A stretch of 23,104 nt of DNA from Frankiales bacterium (lineage in GTDB: Bacteria > Actinomycetota > Actinomycetes > Mycobacteriales > SCTD01): contig JAODNB010000017.1 of assembly GCA_025464795.1 (NCBI GenBank), forward strand, positions 1 through 23,104, read 5' to 3'. The notes beneath the pieces are model-generated. The model saw only the letters and a program-made list of their open reading frames with translations. It ran no database searches and was not told where the DNA came from. The position numbers and the translations under genes were made by a program. Below are positions 14,694 through 21,864 of this stretch, piece by piece; position 1 is the stretch's first letter; each line of letters begins with the position of its first letter.

Positions 14694-15572
14694 ATGCCGC
14701 TTCGCAAGGCCGTCATCCCTGCCGCAGGCCTGGGCACCCGCTTCCTGCCGGCCACCAAGTCGGTCCCCAAGGAGATGCTGCCGGTCGTCGACGCACCGGC
14801 CATCCAGTACGTCGTCGAGGAGGCCGTCCGGGCCGGGCTGACGGACGTGCTCATGATCAGCGGCCGCACCAAGCGGGCGCTCGAGGAGCACTTCGACCGG
14901 GTGATCGAGCTGGAGCAGACGCTCGAGGCGAAGGGCGACACGGCGAAGCTCGCGGCGGTCCAGCACTCGAACGACCTCGCCGACATCCACTACGTCCGGC
15001 AGGGCGACCCGAAGGGCCTCGGCCACGCGATCCTCAAGGCCGCCGAGCACGTCGGCAACGAGGCGTTCGCGGTGCTGCTCGGGGACGACCTCATCGACCC
15101 GCGTGACCCGCTCCTCGAGACGATGATCGAGGTGCAGGAGCGCTTCGGGGGGAACGTGGTCGCTTTGATGGAGGTCCCGCGCGAGCAGATCAGCATGTAC
15201 GGCTGCGCGGCCGTCGAGAGCACGGCCAGCGCCGACGGCGACGTCGTCGTCATCACTGGGCTGGTCGAGAAGCCGCCGGTCGACGAAGCCCCCAGCAACC
15301 TCGCGATCATCGGCCGGTACGTCCTGTCGCCGACCGTGTTCGACGTCCTGCGGCGCACCCCGCCCGGCCGCGGTGGCGAGATCCAGATCACCGACGCCAT
15401 GCAGCTGATGATCGGGATGGAGCCGCTGCACGGGGTGGTGTTCCGCGGTCGCCGGTACGACACGGGGGACCGGCTCGACTACCTCAAGACCGTCATCAGC
15501 CTGGCATCGGAGCGGCCCGACCTCGGACCGCCCCTGCTCGGCTGGCTCCGCGAGTGGCTGCCCCAGCAGTGA
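14694..15572 (+). CDS. galU: UTP–glucose-1-phosphate uridylyltransferase
   Basis: This 292-residue enzyme makes UDP-glucose from UTP and glucose-1-phosphate for cell-envelope polysaccharides and glycolipids. The N-terminal nucleotide loop is AVIPAAGLGTRFLPATKSVPKEMLPVV (6–32). QGDPKGLGHAI and AVLLGDDLID (metal Asp) follow. GLVEKP with GRYVL and GEIQITDAMQ complete the sugar site. Length and motifs are standard. It is the first gene of a galU–glp–rimJ–glpR cluster. Its TGA overlaps the GTG of the next gene, indicating coupling. Confidence 0.97.
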   Translation: MPLRKAVIPAAGLGTRFLPATKSVPKEMLPVVDAPAIQYVVEEAVRAGLTDVLMISGRTKRALEEHFDRVIELEQTLEAKGDTAKLAAVQHSNDLADIHYVRQGDPKGLGHAILKAAEHVGNEAFAVLLGDDLIDPRDPLLETMIEVQERFGGNVVALMEVPREQISMYGCAAVESTASADGDVVVITGLVEKPPVDEAPSNLAIIGRYVLSPTVFDVLRRTPPGRGGEIQITDAMQLMIGMEPLHGVVFRGRRYDTGDRLDYLKTVISLASERPDLGPPLLGWLREWLPQQ

Positions 15573-16807
15573 CTCCTTCCAGCTCCTCGGGCTCCCTCCG
15601 ATCGGTCGACGAGCACCTCGCGGACGTCCTGTCGGTCGCCAAGGCGCTCCAGCCCCTGGAGGTCGGCCTCTTCGACGCGCACGGCTGCATCCTGGCTGAG
15701 GACGTCGTGGCCCAGGTCAACCTCCCCGGCTACGACAGCGCCATCGTCGACGGCTACGCAGTGCGCTTCGCGGATCTCGCGGCTACCCCGATGTCGCTGC
15801 CGGTGGTGGGTCACGTGAGCGCTGGGCCGGCGGCGTCGCTGCGGGTCCAGCCGGGGCTCTGCGTCGGGGTCGCTGCCGGTTCCGTGCTGCCGTTCGGCGC
15901 CGACACCGTCGTCCCCGTCGACCACACCGACGGCGGCTCCTCGCAGGTGCGCATCGACCGGCTGCCGCAGGCAGGCTCGGGAGTGCGGCGCCTCGGTGAG
16001 GACATCGCCCTCGGGCAGACCGTGCTGCAGGCGGGCTCGCACCTCGGGTCCTCCCAGATCGCGCTGGCCGCCGCCCTGGGCCGTTCGCGCCTGTTCGTCC
16101 GCCCCCGACCACGCGTCGTGGTGGTGTCGACCGGCAGTGACCTGGTCGAGCCCGGGCAACCGCTCCTGCCCGGCCAGAAGCCCGACAGCAACTCGATCGC
16201 GCTGACGACCGCGTGCCTGGAGGCGGGCGCCATCGCCTACCACGTGGGGATCCTCCCCGAGGACGGGCCAGGACTGCTCGACGCGCTCGAGGACCAGCTC
16301 GTCCGGGCTGACGTGCTCCTTCTCAGCGGTGGTTCGTCGGGTGGCGCCTACGACGTCGTGAGCTCGGTCCTCACCCGACTCGGGGGAGTGGCGTTCCACC
16401 CGGTCGCGATGGAGCCCGCGGGCGCGCAGGGGTTCGGGACCATCGGACCGGACGCGACGCCGGTCTTCGTCCTGCCGACCGACCTCGTGGGTGCGTTGGT
16501 CTCGTTCGAGGCCTTCGTACGGCCAGCCCTTCGCCGGATGCTGGGGGCCACCCAGACCGCGCGCCCCTCGGTGTCCGCGCTGGTGGCGTCGGACCTGTCC
16601 TCTCCTGCCGGCACGCTGTCGTTCGTGCAGTCCTGGCTCGAGGTCAAGGAGGGAAGGTACGTCGTGCGGCCGATCTCCGGCTCCGGGTCCCGCCTGGTCG
16701 GTGCGATGGCGCGTGCCAACGCGCTCGCGATCCTCCCCCCAGACGTCACCTACGTCCCGGAGGGCACCCCGGTGCAGGTCATGCTGCTGGAGCGGCGAGG
16801 GCTGTGA
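15569..16807 (+). CDS. glp: MoeA-like gephyrin-like divisome protein Glp (catalytic motifs degenerate)
   Basis: This 412-residue protein has the MoeA fold: PGYDSAIVDGYAVR with D61, GVAAGSVLPFGADTVV, VVVVSTGSDLVEPGQPLLPGQ, and a C-terminal MoeA domain IV. Residues needed for molybdate insertion are changed. SGGVSVGxYD reads SGGSSGGAYD (253–262), the Lys-rich KPGKP segment reads EPAGA (282–286), and LPGNPVS reads LPTDLVG (302–308). This fits Glp, the corynebacterial FtsZ-binding gephyrin-like protein (recalled from the literature), rather than a molybdenum cofactor enzyme. The M. tuberculosis counterpart is moeA1 between galU and rimJ. The GTG at 15569 overlaps the galU stop as GTGA; a GTG at 15554 is an alternative. 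The cognate membrane receptor gene lies two genes downstream. Confidence 0.85.
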   Translation: MTPSSSSGSLRSVDEHLADVLSVAKALQPLEVGLFDAHGCILAEDVVAQVNLPGYDSAIVDGYAVRFADLAATPMSLPVVGHVSAGPAASLRVQPGLCVGVAAGSVLPFGADTVVPVDHTDGGSSQVRIDRLPQAGSGVRRLGEDIALGQTVLQAGSHLGSSQIALAAALGRSRLFVRPRPRVVVVSTGSDLVEPGQPLLPGQKPDSNSIALTTACLEAGAIAYHVGILPEDGPGLLDALEDQLVRADVLLLSGGSSGGAYDVVSSVLTRLGGVAFHPVAMEPAGAQGFGTIGPDATPVFVLPTDLVGALVSFEAFVRPALRRMLGATQTARPSVSALVASDLSSPAGTLSFVQSWLEVKEGRYVVRPISGSGSRLVGAMARANALAILPPDVTYVPEGTPVQVMLLERRGL

Positions 16808-16811
16808 CCTG

Positions 16812-17420
16812 ATGGCTGCTCGGGGTTGGCCGGCTGCGCTGCTGGACGGGCGAGTGGGCGCACGGCCCCTGCGGATGCGGGACGCGAGCGCCTGGAGCGA
16901 GGCCCGCATCGCCAACGAGGAGTGGCTCGGGCCCTGGGAGGGCCGGCAGCCCGGACTGCCGGACCTGACCTGGCAGCAGCGGCACACCCCGCAGGTGTTC
17001 ACCGCCATGCTCCGCGCCCTTCGGCGAGAGGCGAAGGAGGGGCGCTGCCTGCCCTTCGCAGTCACCTACGACGGGGACCTCGTCGGTCAGGTGACGGTGG
17101 CGAACCTGGTCCGCGGAGCGTTTCAGAGCGCCTCGGTCGGTTACTGGGTCGATGGTCGGCTCGCAGGGAACGGGATCGTGCCGCACGCGCTGGCCCTCGT
17201 CGTGGACCACTGCTTCACCGACGTCGGTCTGCACCGCATCGAGGCGAACGTGCGACCCGAGAACACGCCGTCGCGTCGGGTGGTGGAGAAGCTCGGCTTC
17301 CGTCAGGAGGGGCTGCACCCGAGGTTCCTGTTCATCGACGGCGACTGGCGAGACCACCTCTGCTTCGCCCTCACCGTGGAGGACGTGCCCTCAGGTGTCC
17401 TGTCGCGCTTGAAGGCCTGA
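16812..17420 (+). CDS. rimJ: RimJ/RimL-type GNAT N-acetyltransferase
   Basis: This 202-residue GNAT acetyltransferase transfers acetyl from acetyl-CoA to a protein N-terminus or another amine. It shows VGARPLRMRDASAWSEAR at the start, then FAVTYDGDLVGQVTVANLVRGAFQSASVGYWVD. The acetyl-CoA loop region is GNGIVPHALALVVDHCF. HRIEANVRPENTPSRRVVEKLGFRQEG (about 141–167) is the typical RimJ C-terminal signature. The ATG lies 4 bp after the glp stop, so it is in the same operon. A GAGGG 12 nt upstream is a distant ribosome site. The same gene sits at this place in mycobacteria (Rv0995). Ribosomal protein S5 as substrate is by name only. Confidence 0.92.
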   Translation: MAARGWPAALLDGRVGARPLRMRDASAWSEARIANEEWLGPWEGRQPGLPDLTWQQRHTPQVFTAMLRALRREAKEGRCLPFAVTYDGDLVGQVTVANLVRGAFQSASVGYWVDGRLAGNGIVPHALALVVDHCFTDVGLHRIEANVRPENTPSRRVVEKLGFRQEGLHPRFLFIDGDWRDHLCFALTVEDVPSGVLSRLKA

Positions 17421-17477
17421 CACCGATTTTTGCTCGACACACCGACCAGCCTCCACTGGCGGCGCGGAGCAGGTGTC

Positions 17478-17483
17478 TAACGT
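17478..17483 (+). promoter_or_regulatory. candidate -10 element for glpR (leaderless)
   Basis: TAACGT lies 7 nt before the GTG at 17491, the start that matches the SepX/GlpR N-terminus. The competing GTG at 17473 has a GGAG only 3 nt away, too close to work well. Confidence 0.4.
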
Positions 17484-17490
17484 CGTTGCT

Positions 17491-18342
17491 GTGGGTAGCG
17501 GTCTGATTCTCCTGGTGATCGTGGGCGCTTGGCTCGCTGTTCTCGTGCCTATGGCGTTGAGGAGCCACGACAACTCGACCTCGTTGAGGTCCACCGATCG
17601 GTTCAGCGATGCTATGCGGGTGCTGTCCCGTCGATCTGCCCGTGATGTGCTCGTGCCCCGACGGTCGCACTCCTCTTTGGTCATCTCCGAGACCAAGTCG
17701 GCACGGCGCGCCCCGACCGCCACCGAGGACGCCCAGGTCGACGACGAGGTCGAGCACCACGTGCCGCGGACGGCCGCCGAGCGGCGCCTGCGGACGCTGA
17801 TGGTCCTGGTGGGACTGGCCCTGGTCACCCTCGGCCTCGCTCTGTACGGCATCCGCCTCGCCCTGGTCGTCCACGGCCTCTGCGACCTGCTGCTGGTCCT
17901 GTTCGTCGTGCACCTGCGCCGGCAGGCGATCGTCAGGGCCCAGCGCGTGGCACGAGCAGCGCGGGTTGCCCGCGCCACCGGGGCGTCCCGCCCCGCGTCC
18001 CCGGTCCGCAAGGCCCCGCGCATCGCGGGCATCCCGGACCGCATGCCGATGCGGCCCGCAGCCCTCACCCAGCCCCTCCCGGCCCCCGCCACGCGGTACG
18101 AGGACAAGCCCACCGCGGCGGCCGCCGCGATCGACGACAGCTGGAGCCCGGTGCCCGTCCCGCCTCCGACCTACGTCGGCAAGGCCGTCGCGCCGAAGCG
18201 CCAGCCGCGGGTCCTGGACCTCACCAAGCCCGGAGCCTGGACGGCGACGCTCGAGGGCGAGGACGCCGGCCTGGACATCCTCGACGACGGCTCCGTGCTC
18301 GAGGACATCATCGAGCGCCGTCGGGCCGTCAACGGCTGGTAG
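17491..18342 (+). CDS. glpR: divisome membrane protein SepX/GlpR
   Basis: This 283-residue membrane protein begins VGSGLILLVIVGAWLAVLVP, matching the N-terminal helix of Streptomyces SepX and corynebacterial GlpR. STDRFSDAMRVLSRR follows, a motif I recognise from this family. TM1 is about 3–21 and two further helices about 102–120 and 122–141. A cytoplasmic Pro/Ala/Arg-rich tail of about 140 residues ends in LDILDDGSVLEDIIERRRAVNGW. In C. glutamicum GlpR binds Glp, and through it FtsZ, linking division with polar growth; SepX acts in septation in Streptomyces (recalled). The Glp gene is two genes upstream. The GTG at 17491 fits the family start; a GTG at 17473 would add six residues. Confidence 0.85.
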   Translation: MGSGLILLVIVGAWLAVLVPMALRSHDNSTSLRSTDRFSDAMRVLSRRSARDVLVPRRSHSSLVISETKSARRAPTATEDAQVDDEVEHHVPRTAAERRLRTLMVLVGLALVTLGLALYGIRLALVVHGLCDLLLVLFVVHLRRQAIVRAQRVARAARVARATGASRPASPVRKAPRIAGIPDRMPMRPAALTQPLPAPATRYEDKPTAAAAAIDDSWSPVPVPPPTYVGKAVAPKRQPRVLDLTKPGAWTATLEGEDAGLDILDDGSVLEDIIERRRAVNGW

Positions 18343-18377
18343 CCTTCAGGCTCGTTCGACCCGCACGAGAGTTCGGC

Positions 18378-18454
<77 letters not shown>

Positions 18455-18477
18455 GCACAAGGCCCTAGGCCTCCAGG

Positions 18478-19680
18478 TCAGTGGTGCTTGCCCTTGGCCT
18501 TCGCGTGGGACCGCTTGGGGTGAGCGACTGGCGCCGCGGTGTGCGCGGAGCGCGTGACCGGGGCCGTCCGGGCCACCGGCCGCACAGCAGGCGCTGACCG
18601 GCGGGGGGACGGAGCGGCGCTGGCGGTCGGTGCCACCGCCGGGGAGCTGTCGACGAGCTGTGCCGGGGTGGCGTGCGATCCCCGGGTGGTGGCCGCCGCC
18701 GTCCCGATGACGAGCAGGCCGGCGAGGGTGGCCGCGAGCAGCGCCTTCGGTCGGCGCGGGGTTCGGTGCGTGACGAGCGGGATCGCTCGGGTGGGGGTGA
18801 CCGGAGCGTCGGCCAGTACGGCCCCTGCCTGGCTGGGGACCGCCGACGGTTGTCTCGGAAGGGCCGGCACGTGACCGGACGCGATCGCGGTCGCCGTCGG
18901 CCGGTCGCGGGGGTCCTTCGCGAGCATCCGGAAGACGAGGTCAGCCAGCTCGGAGGGCACGGTGACGGGCAGGGGTGGTGGCTGCTGCTGCACGTGGGCA
19001 AGGGCCGCCTCGACGTCGCTGTAGGTGGAGAACACGGGCTGGCCACGGAGGGCCTCGTGCGCCACGACTCCCAGGCTGTAGATGTCGCTGGCCTCGCTCG
19101 CCCGAGCGCCGCTGACCTGCTCAGGAGACAGGTAGCGAGCCGTGCCCATGACGAGCCCCGTGGCGGTGATGGCCGCGTTCTCGGCACTGCAGGAGATGCC
19201 GAAGTCGGTGAGCTTGCAGTCGCCGGACGGGGTGACGAGGACGTTGGCCGGCTTGATGTCGCGGTGGATCACCCCGAGCGCGTGAGCCTCCGACAGGGCC
19301 TGGGCGATCTGGGTCACGAAGGTGCGGACCCGCTCTGGGTCGAGCGGTCCCCGCAGCATCTGGTCCCGCAGGGTCTCCCCCTCGACCAGCTCCATCACCA
19401 GGTAAGGAGACCTTCGGCCGTCGCCGTCCACGACCTCACCGACGTCGTGGACGTGCACGACGTGCTCGGAGCGCACCTTGGCCGCCAGCCGCGCCTCGGC
19501 CCGCAAGCGGTCCGCTGCAGAGGAGTCCTCCGCCATCGCGGCGCGCAGGACCTTCACCGCCACCGAGCGGTCCAGCAAGGTGTCGTCGGCGACCCACACC
19601 TCTGCCATCCCGCCCATGGCGAGCAACGCGCGCACGCGGTAGCGATCGCTCAGGAGAGCGTTCGCGTGCAGCTGCGCCAT
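18478..19680 (-). CDS. membrane Ser/Thr protein kinase (PknB-type, no PASTA domains)
   Basis: This 400-residue Hanks-type kinase has a Gly-rich loop AMGGMAEVWVA (21–31), VAVKVL Lys43, helix-C Glu62, HRDIKPAN (139–146), DFG (159–161), GTARYLSPEQ (179–188) and DIYSLGVVAHEAL. All catalytic residues are present. A juxtamembrane stretch leads to one TM helix, ALLAATLAGLLVIGTAAA (313–330). The outside part is about 70 residues, Ala/Pro/Ser/Thr-rich and ending in His/Lys (KRSHAKAKGKHH). There are no PASTA or other sensor domains. The ATG has no ribosome site; TAGCCC lies 6 nt upstream. It is convergent with tRNA-Ala and divergent from a small gene. Substrates are unknown. Confidence 0.93.
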   Translation of the reverse strand: MAQLHANALLSDRYRVRALLAMGGMAEVWVADDTLLDRSVAVKVLRAAMAEDSSAADRLRAEARLAAKVRSEHVVHVHDVGEVVDGDGRRSPYLVMELVEGETLRDQMLRGPLDPERVRTFVTQIAQALSEAHALGVIHRDIKPANVLVTPSGDCKLTDFGISCSAENAAITATGLVMGTARYLSPEQVSGARASEASDIYSLGVVAHEALRGQPVFSTYSDVEAALAHVQQQPPPLPVTVPSELADLVFRMLAKDPRDRPTATAIASGHVPALPRQPSAVPSQAGAVLADAPVTPTRAIPLVTHRTPRRPKALLAATLAGLLVIGTAAATTRGSHATPAQLVDSSPAVAPTASAAPSPRRSAPAVRPVARTAPVTRSAHTAAPVAHPKRSHAKAKGKHH

Positions 19681-19813
19681 GGAAGGGGGCTACCCCCGGC
19701 GACCCACTGGAAACGGTCGGTTCCGGCAATGCACCGCCGGCCCCCCGCGCCGATACCCGCAGGGTTCCAGCCCGGTCTGCGGGGCACAACGCCAGGAGCA
19801 GAGGAGGTGGCCC

Positions 19814-20050
19814 GTGCTGGTGCAGACAGAGGACGCGCTGTACGACGTCGACCTTGCCCACTCTGCCTACCGCCTGGTCGAACACGAGAACGGCGATCGT
19901 GTGCTGGGCAGCTGGGTGCCGTTCGACCGGATCAGCCCGGTGCAGGCGGGCGAGCCGCTGCGGATCTTCGTCTCCCTCGAGGAGACGGGTCGCCGGCTGC
20001 TCTACCGGGTGATCACGACCTCACGCGTGCAGAGCGTGCTCGCCGCCTGA
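19814..20050 (+). CDS. conserved-looking hypothetical protein, 78 aa
   Basis: A short soluble protein begins VLVQTEDALYDVDLAHSAYR. It contains GDRVLGSWVPFDRISPVQAGEPLRIFV and ends YRVITTSRVQSVLAA. The alternation of hydrophobic residues suggests a small beta-rich fold. AGGAGG 8 nt before the GTG at 19814 is a strong ribosome site and decides the start; the open frame reaches further up but lacks coding character there. The 133 bp between it and the divergent kinase holds a GGGGG-CTA-CCCCC inverted repeat at 19685–19697 but no clear promoter. No family is recognised. Confidence 0.75.
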   Translation: MLVQTEDALYDVDLAHSAYRLVEHENGDRVLGSWVPFDRISPVQAGEPLRIFVSLEETGRRLLYRVITTSRVQSVLAA

Positions 20051-20054
20051 CGGG

Positions 20055-20258
20055 TCAGTCGCCCTTCCACTCCGTCTTCGTCTTCGCCTTCGGGTTCAGG
20101 ATGCGGCTGAGCGACTCGTTGCCCAGGTAGAGCATGGTCGAGGTCGCGTCGGTGTGGCCGATGGCGGTCGGGTCCGGAGTGTTCCGGTCAGCTTCCAGCT
20201 GCTTCATCGCGAGGTCCCGCCGCCGCGCCAGCCACCTCGCACGCAGGGTCCTGAGCAT
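20055..20258 (-). CDS. hypothetical protein, 67 aa, downstream of pmt
   Basis: This small protein starts MLRTLRARWLARRRDLAMKQ (basic amphipathic helix). It continues with LEADRNTPDPTAIGHTDATSTMLYLGNESLSRILNPKAKTKTEW. Third codon positions are strongly G/C, as in real genes here. It begins 12 bp after the pmt stop on the same strand, so it is probably co-transcribed. No ribosome site is clear. Function is unknown; the Arg-rich N-terminus could contact membrane or nucleic acid (inference). Confidence 0.65.
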   Translation of the reverse strand: MLRTLRARWLARRRDLAMKQLEADRNTPDPTAIGHTDATSTMLYLGNESLSRILNPKAKTKTEWKGD

Positions 20259-20270
20259 GGCTCGAGTGTC

Positions 20271-21836
20271 TCAGATCCAGGACGAGAACCACATCCGCGA
20301 GTGCCACTGGTCGTAGCGGATCGTCTGGGCCGCCAGGATCGGGTACAGGTAGGCGAAGTTGATCACGACCAGCGACGTGTACACCCCGACGACCACGGAG
20401 CCGATCCCACGCTGCAGGGTGTCCTTGCGGCCCATGAGCCAGCCTGCGAGGAGCGCCAGCCCCAGGCACAGGAACGGGATCGACGGCAGCGCGTAGAACA
20501 GGAACATCGTGCGTCCCTTGAGGTCGCTCGGGATCCACGCCAGGATCGACACGGCCATCATCGAGACCAGAGCGACCGCACGCCAGTCGCGCTTGCCGAC
20601 CCACCGCGCGAGCAGCCCGAGCGTGGTCGGGAGGATCATCCACCAGAGCGCCGGGGTGCCGATGGCGAGGACCTCGCGCGAGCACGACGCGGCAGTGCAG
20701 TCGTAGACGCCGGCCTTGATGCCGGGCGGGTAGTAGTAGCTGACCGGCCGCCCGAGGAAGGGCCAGGACAGCGGGTGCGACTGGTAGGGGTGCTTGGCGT
20801 CCAACGTGTTGTGGAAGTTGTAGATCTCCCAGTGGTAGTGCCACCAGGAGCGCATCACCTCGGGGATCAGCGGCCAGCTGGTCGAGCGACCGACGGCCCA
20901 GTGCCTGTCGTACCCCTCGGTGGTGAGGAACCAGCCGGTCCACGACGCGACGTAGAGCGCGACCGGCAGGACGACGAAGCACGCGAGCAGCGGGAGCGTG
21001 GTCTTGCGCAGGGTCACGCGCCAGGGCGCCCGCATGCCGGCCGTGCGCCGAGCGCCGACCTCCCAGACCAGCGCGAGAAGGATCATCACGAAGATCGGGA
21101 ACAGGGCGCTCCACTTCGTCGCGAGGGCGCAGCCGAACATGAGGCCGGCGACGAGCCGCCAGGGCCGTCGACCGAGCTTGCCTCCGCGGCTGAGCTCCTC
21201 GTCGGTCGCCTGCGCCAGCCGCTGCCGCGTCAGGTCCCGGTCGACGACCAGAGCCCCGAACGCTGCCACCACGAACAAGCACAGGAAGACGTCGACCATC
21301 GCCACACGGCTCTGCACGAAGTGCAGCCCGTCGAGGGCGAGCAGCAGCCCGGCGAGACCACCGAGCAGCGTCGAACCGGTCATGCGGCGACCGATGCGGA
21401 CGACGAGCAGGACGGTCAGCGTCCCGCACACAGCCGAGGCGAAGCGCCAGCCGTAGGTGTTGAAGCCGAACAGCTGCTCACCCAGGGCGATGAGCCACTT
21501 GCCCAAGGGCGGGTGCACGACGAACGCCCCGCTCGACGTGGCGTGGCAGAAGCCGTTGGTCGCGCGCTCGACCCCGTGGTGCAGCAGGTTGTTCGCGTCG
21601 CAGGCGTAGTAGACCTCGTCGAAGATGTCGCCGGGACCCTCGAGAACGCCCTTGTCGGTCAGGGTGGTGTCCGGCTGCGCGAGGTTGATGAAGCGCAGCA
21701 GACCGGCGATCAGCGTGACCAGGAGCGCGGCGCTCCACCCGCCCCTCGGGGTCGCCAGCGGCTGCATCCGCTCCCGCCACGACGGCTGCTGCAGATCGGC
21801 CTCGGCAGGCGCTGGGGCCTCCAGGGTGGCGGTCAT
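20271..21836 (-). CDS. pmt: dolichyl-phosphate-mannose–protein mannosyltransferase (Pmt)
   Basis: This 521-residue multi-pass membrane glycosyltransferase (GT-C fold) moves mannose from polyprenyl-phosphate-mannose to Ser/Thr of proteins being exported. The first outer loop has FDEVYYACDANNLL with the catalytic D73-E74. VHPPLGKWLIALGEQLFGFNTYGWRF follows, both Pmt signatures. About ten hydrophobic helices alternate afterwards (LLVVRIGR…, LLGGLAGLLLALDGLHFVQSRVAMVDVF, VVVGVYTSLVVINFAYLYPIL). It matches M. tuberculosis Rv1002c in type and in lying divergent from rsmI. The ATG lacks a ribosome site and has TAGGCT 6 nt upstream. The exported GH99-like protein of this window, rich in Ser/Thr/Pro linkers, could be a substrate (inference). 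Confidence 0.95.
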   Translation of the reverse strand: MTATLEAPAPAEADLQQPSWRERMQPLATPRGGWSAALLVTLIAGLLRFINLAQPDTTLTDKGVLEGPGDIFDEVYYACDANNLLHHGVERATNGFCHATSSGAFVVHPPLGKWLIALGEQLFGFNTYGWRFASAVCGTLTVLLVVRIGRRMTGSTLLGGLAGLLLALDGLHFVQSRVAMVDVFLCLFVVAAFGALVVDRDLTRQRLAQATDEELSRGGKLGRRPWRLVAGLMFGCALATKWSALFPIFVMILLALVWEVGARRTAGMRAPWRVTLRKTTLPLLACFVVLPVALYVASWTGWFLTTEGYDRHWAVGRSTSWPLIPEVMRSWWHYHWEIYNFHNTLDAKHPYQSHPLSWPFLGRPVSYYYPPGIKAGVYDCTAASCSREVLAIGTPALWWMILPTTLGLLARWVGKRDWRAVALVSMMAVSILAWIPSDLKGRTMFLFYALPSIPFLCLGLALLAGWLMGRKDTLQRGIGSVVVGVYTSLVVINFAYLYPILAAQTIRYDQWHSRMWFSSWI

Positions 21837-21842
21837 CCCCGG

Positions 21843-21848
21843 AGCCTA
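21843..21848 (-). promoter_or_regulatory. candidate -10 element for pmt (leaderless)
   Basis: TAGGCT on the minus strand ends 6 nt before the pmt ATG, identical in sequence and spacing to the one before metG. There is no Shine-Dalgarno sequence. Confidence 0.5.
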
Positions 21849-21851
21849 CGG

Positions 21852-21857
21852 AACAAT
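21852..21857 (+). promoter_or_regulatory. candidate -10 element for rsmI
   Basis: AACAAT lies 7 nt before the rsmI GTG in the 28-bp divergent gap shared with pmt. It is a weak match without a visible -35; it is listed because no ribosome site is present. Confidence 0.3.
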
Positions 21858-21864
21858 CCTCGGC

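Noticed and set aside
12650..14986. Long minus-strand open frame continuous with the cyclo-ligase (total 952 codons)
   Set aside because: It is antisense to the diguanylate cyclase, is Arg/Gly/Asp-rich with no domain, and exists because of high GC. Only the last 173 codons match a family.
15479..17065. 528-codon minus-strand open frame over glp
   Set aside because: Shadow of glp and rimJ; no recognisable domain or ribosome site.
18463..18475. Small repeat GGCC-CTA-GGCC after tRNA-Ala as terminator
   Set aside because: Four-bp arms, no T run; likely chance in GC-rich DNA.
19685..19697. GGGGG-CTA-CCCCC inverted repeat upstream of the kinase
   Set aside because: A 5-bp stem with no T run, placed between two divergent starts, is not a convincing terminator. 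It may just carry the kinase -10-like TAGCCC.
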